Assembly (NCBI GenBank): GCA_031289445.1
Contig: JAITPL010000078.1
Span: 1 to 6,217 of the forward strand
Length of the DNA stretch: 6,217 nucleotides
Origin: Tannerella sp.
GTDB lineage: Bacteria > Bacteroidota > Bacteroidia > Bacteroidales > Tannerellaceae
Direction: 5' to 3'
Positions 6,210 to 6,217 of this stretch are shown here, in pieces (the first letter of the stretch is position 1; the number at the start of each line of letters is the position of its first letter). The notes below the pieces were generated by a model that worked only from the letters and a program-made list of their open reading frames with translations, had not been told where the DNA came from and did no database searches. The translations under genes were made by a program, and so were the position numbers.

Positions 6210-6217
6210 CAAAGGTA
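6210..6217 (-). promoter_or_regulatory. -7 element of a promoter reading into queH
   Basis: Minus-strand TACCTTTG (6217 down to 6210) followed by CAG is a full match to the Bacteroidota -7 consensus. The -33 element would lie beyond the window, so only half the promoter is seen. RNA starting near 6203 would run about 165 nt to the queH ATG. Confidence 0.6.

Overview
This window reads as chromosomal DNA from a member of the Bacteroidota, most likely Bacteroidales. Three promoters carry the -7 element TAnnTTTG typical of that phylum. Start codons follow A/T-rich leaders with little Shine-Dalgarno signal. The protein sequences (tau C-terminal domain, DUF177, Era, Der, HigBA) look like Bacteroidales versions as I remember them. 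Genus or species cannot be fixed from here.

Left part (1-1242, plus strand). The window opens inside the last part of dnaX (DNA polymerase III gamma/tau). After 96 bp comes a compact toxin-antitoxin pair, higB-higA, whose genes overlap by 4 bp. It has its own promoter, with a perfect 16-bp palindrome lying across the spacer and -7 box. The pair is AT-rich compared with its neighbours and looks like an accessory module placed between housekeeping genes. higA ends only 3 bp from the end of der, which is read towards it.

Central part (1246-5356, minus strand). One tight housekeeping operon is transcribed right to left: DUF177/YceD - rpmF (ribosomal protein L32) - fabH (KAS III) - era - der. Gaps are 26, 27, -20 and 13 bp. 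A good promoter just upstream of DUF177 fixes its start at a TTG codon and rules out a much longer reading. The operon joins 50S ribosome assembly (DUF177, L32, Der), 30S assembly (Era) and the first condensation of fatty acid synthesis (FabH). The plsX gene, often found between rpmF and fabH in other phyla, is not there. DUF177 carries an acidic low-complexity tandem repeat just before its conserved C-terminal motif.

Right part (5427-6217, minus strand). queH, an iron-sulfur epoxyqueuosine reductase for the last step of queuosine synthesis, is preceded by a leader of about 165 nt. A -7 promoter element sits exactly at the right edge of the window. The leader holds a 10-bp hairpin, a smaller hairpin, short repeats and a possible 17-codon reading frame.

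No CRISPR array, insertion sequence, tRNA or rRNA was seen. I found no clearly new multi-gene system. The items most worth a second look are the structured queH leader, the higBA promoter (near-leaderless toxin start, embedded operator) and the acidic repeat in DUF177.
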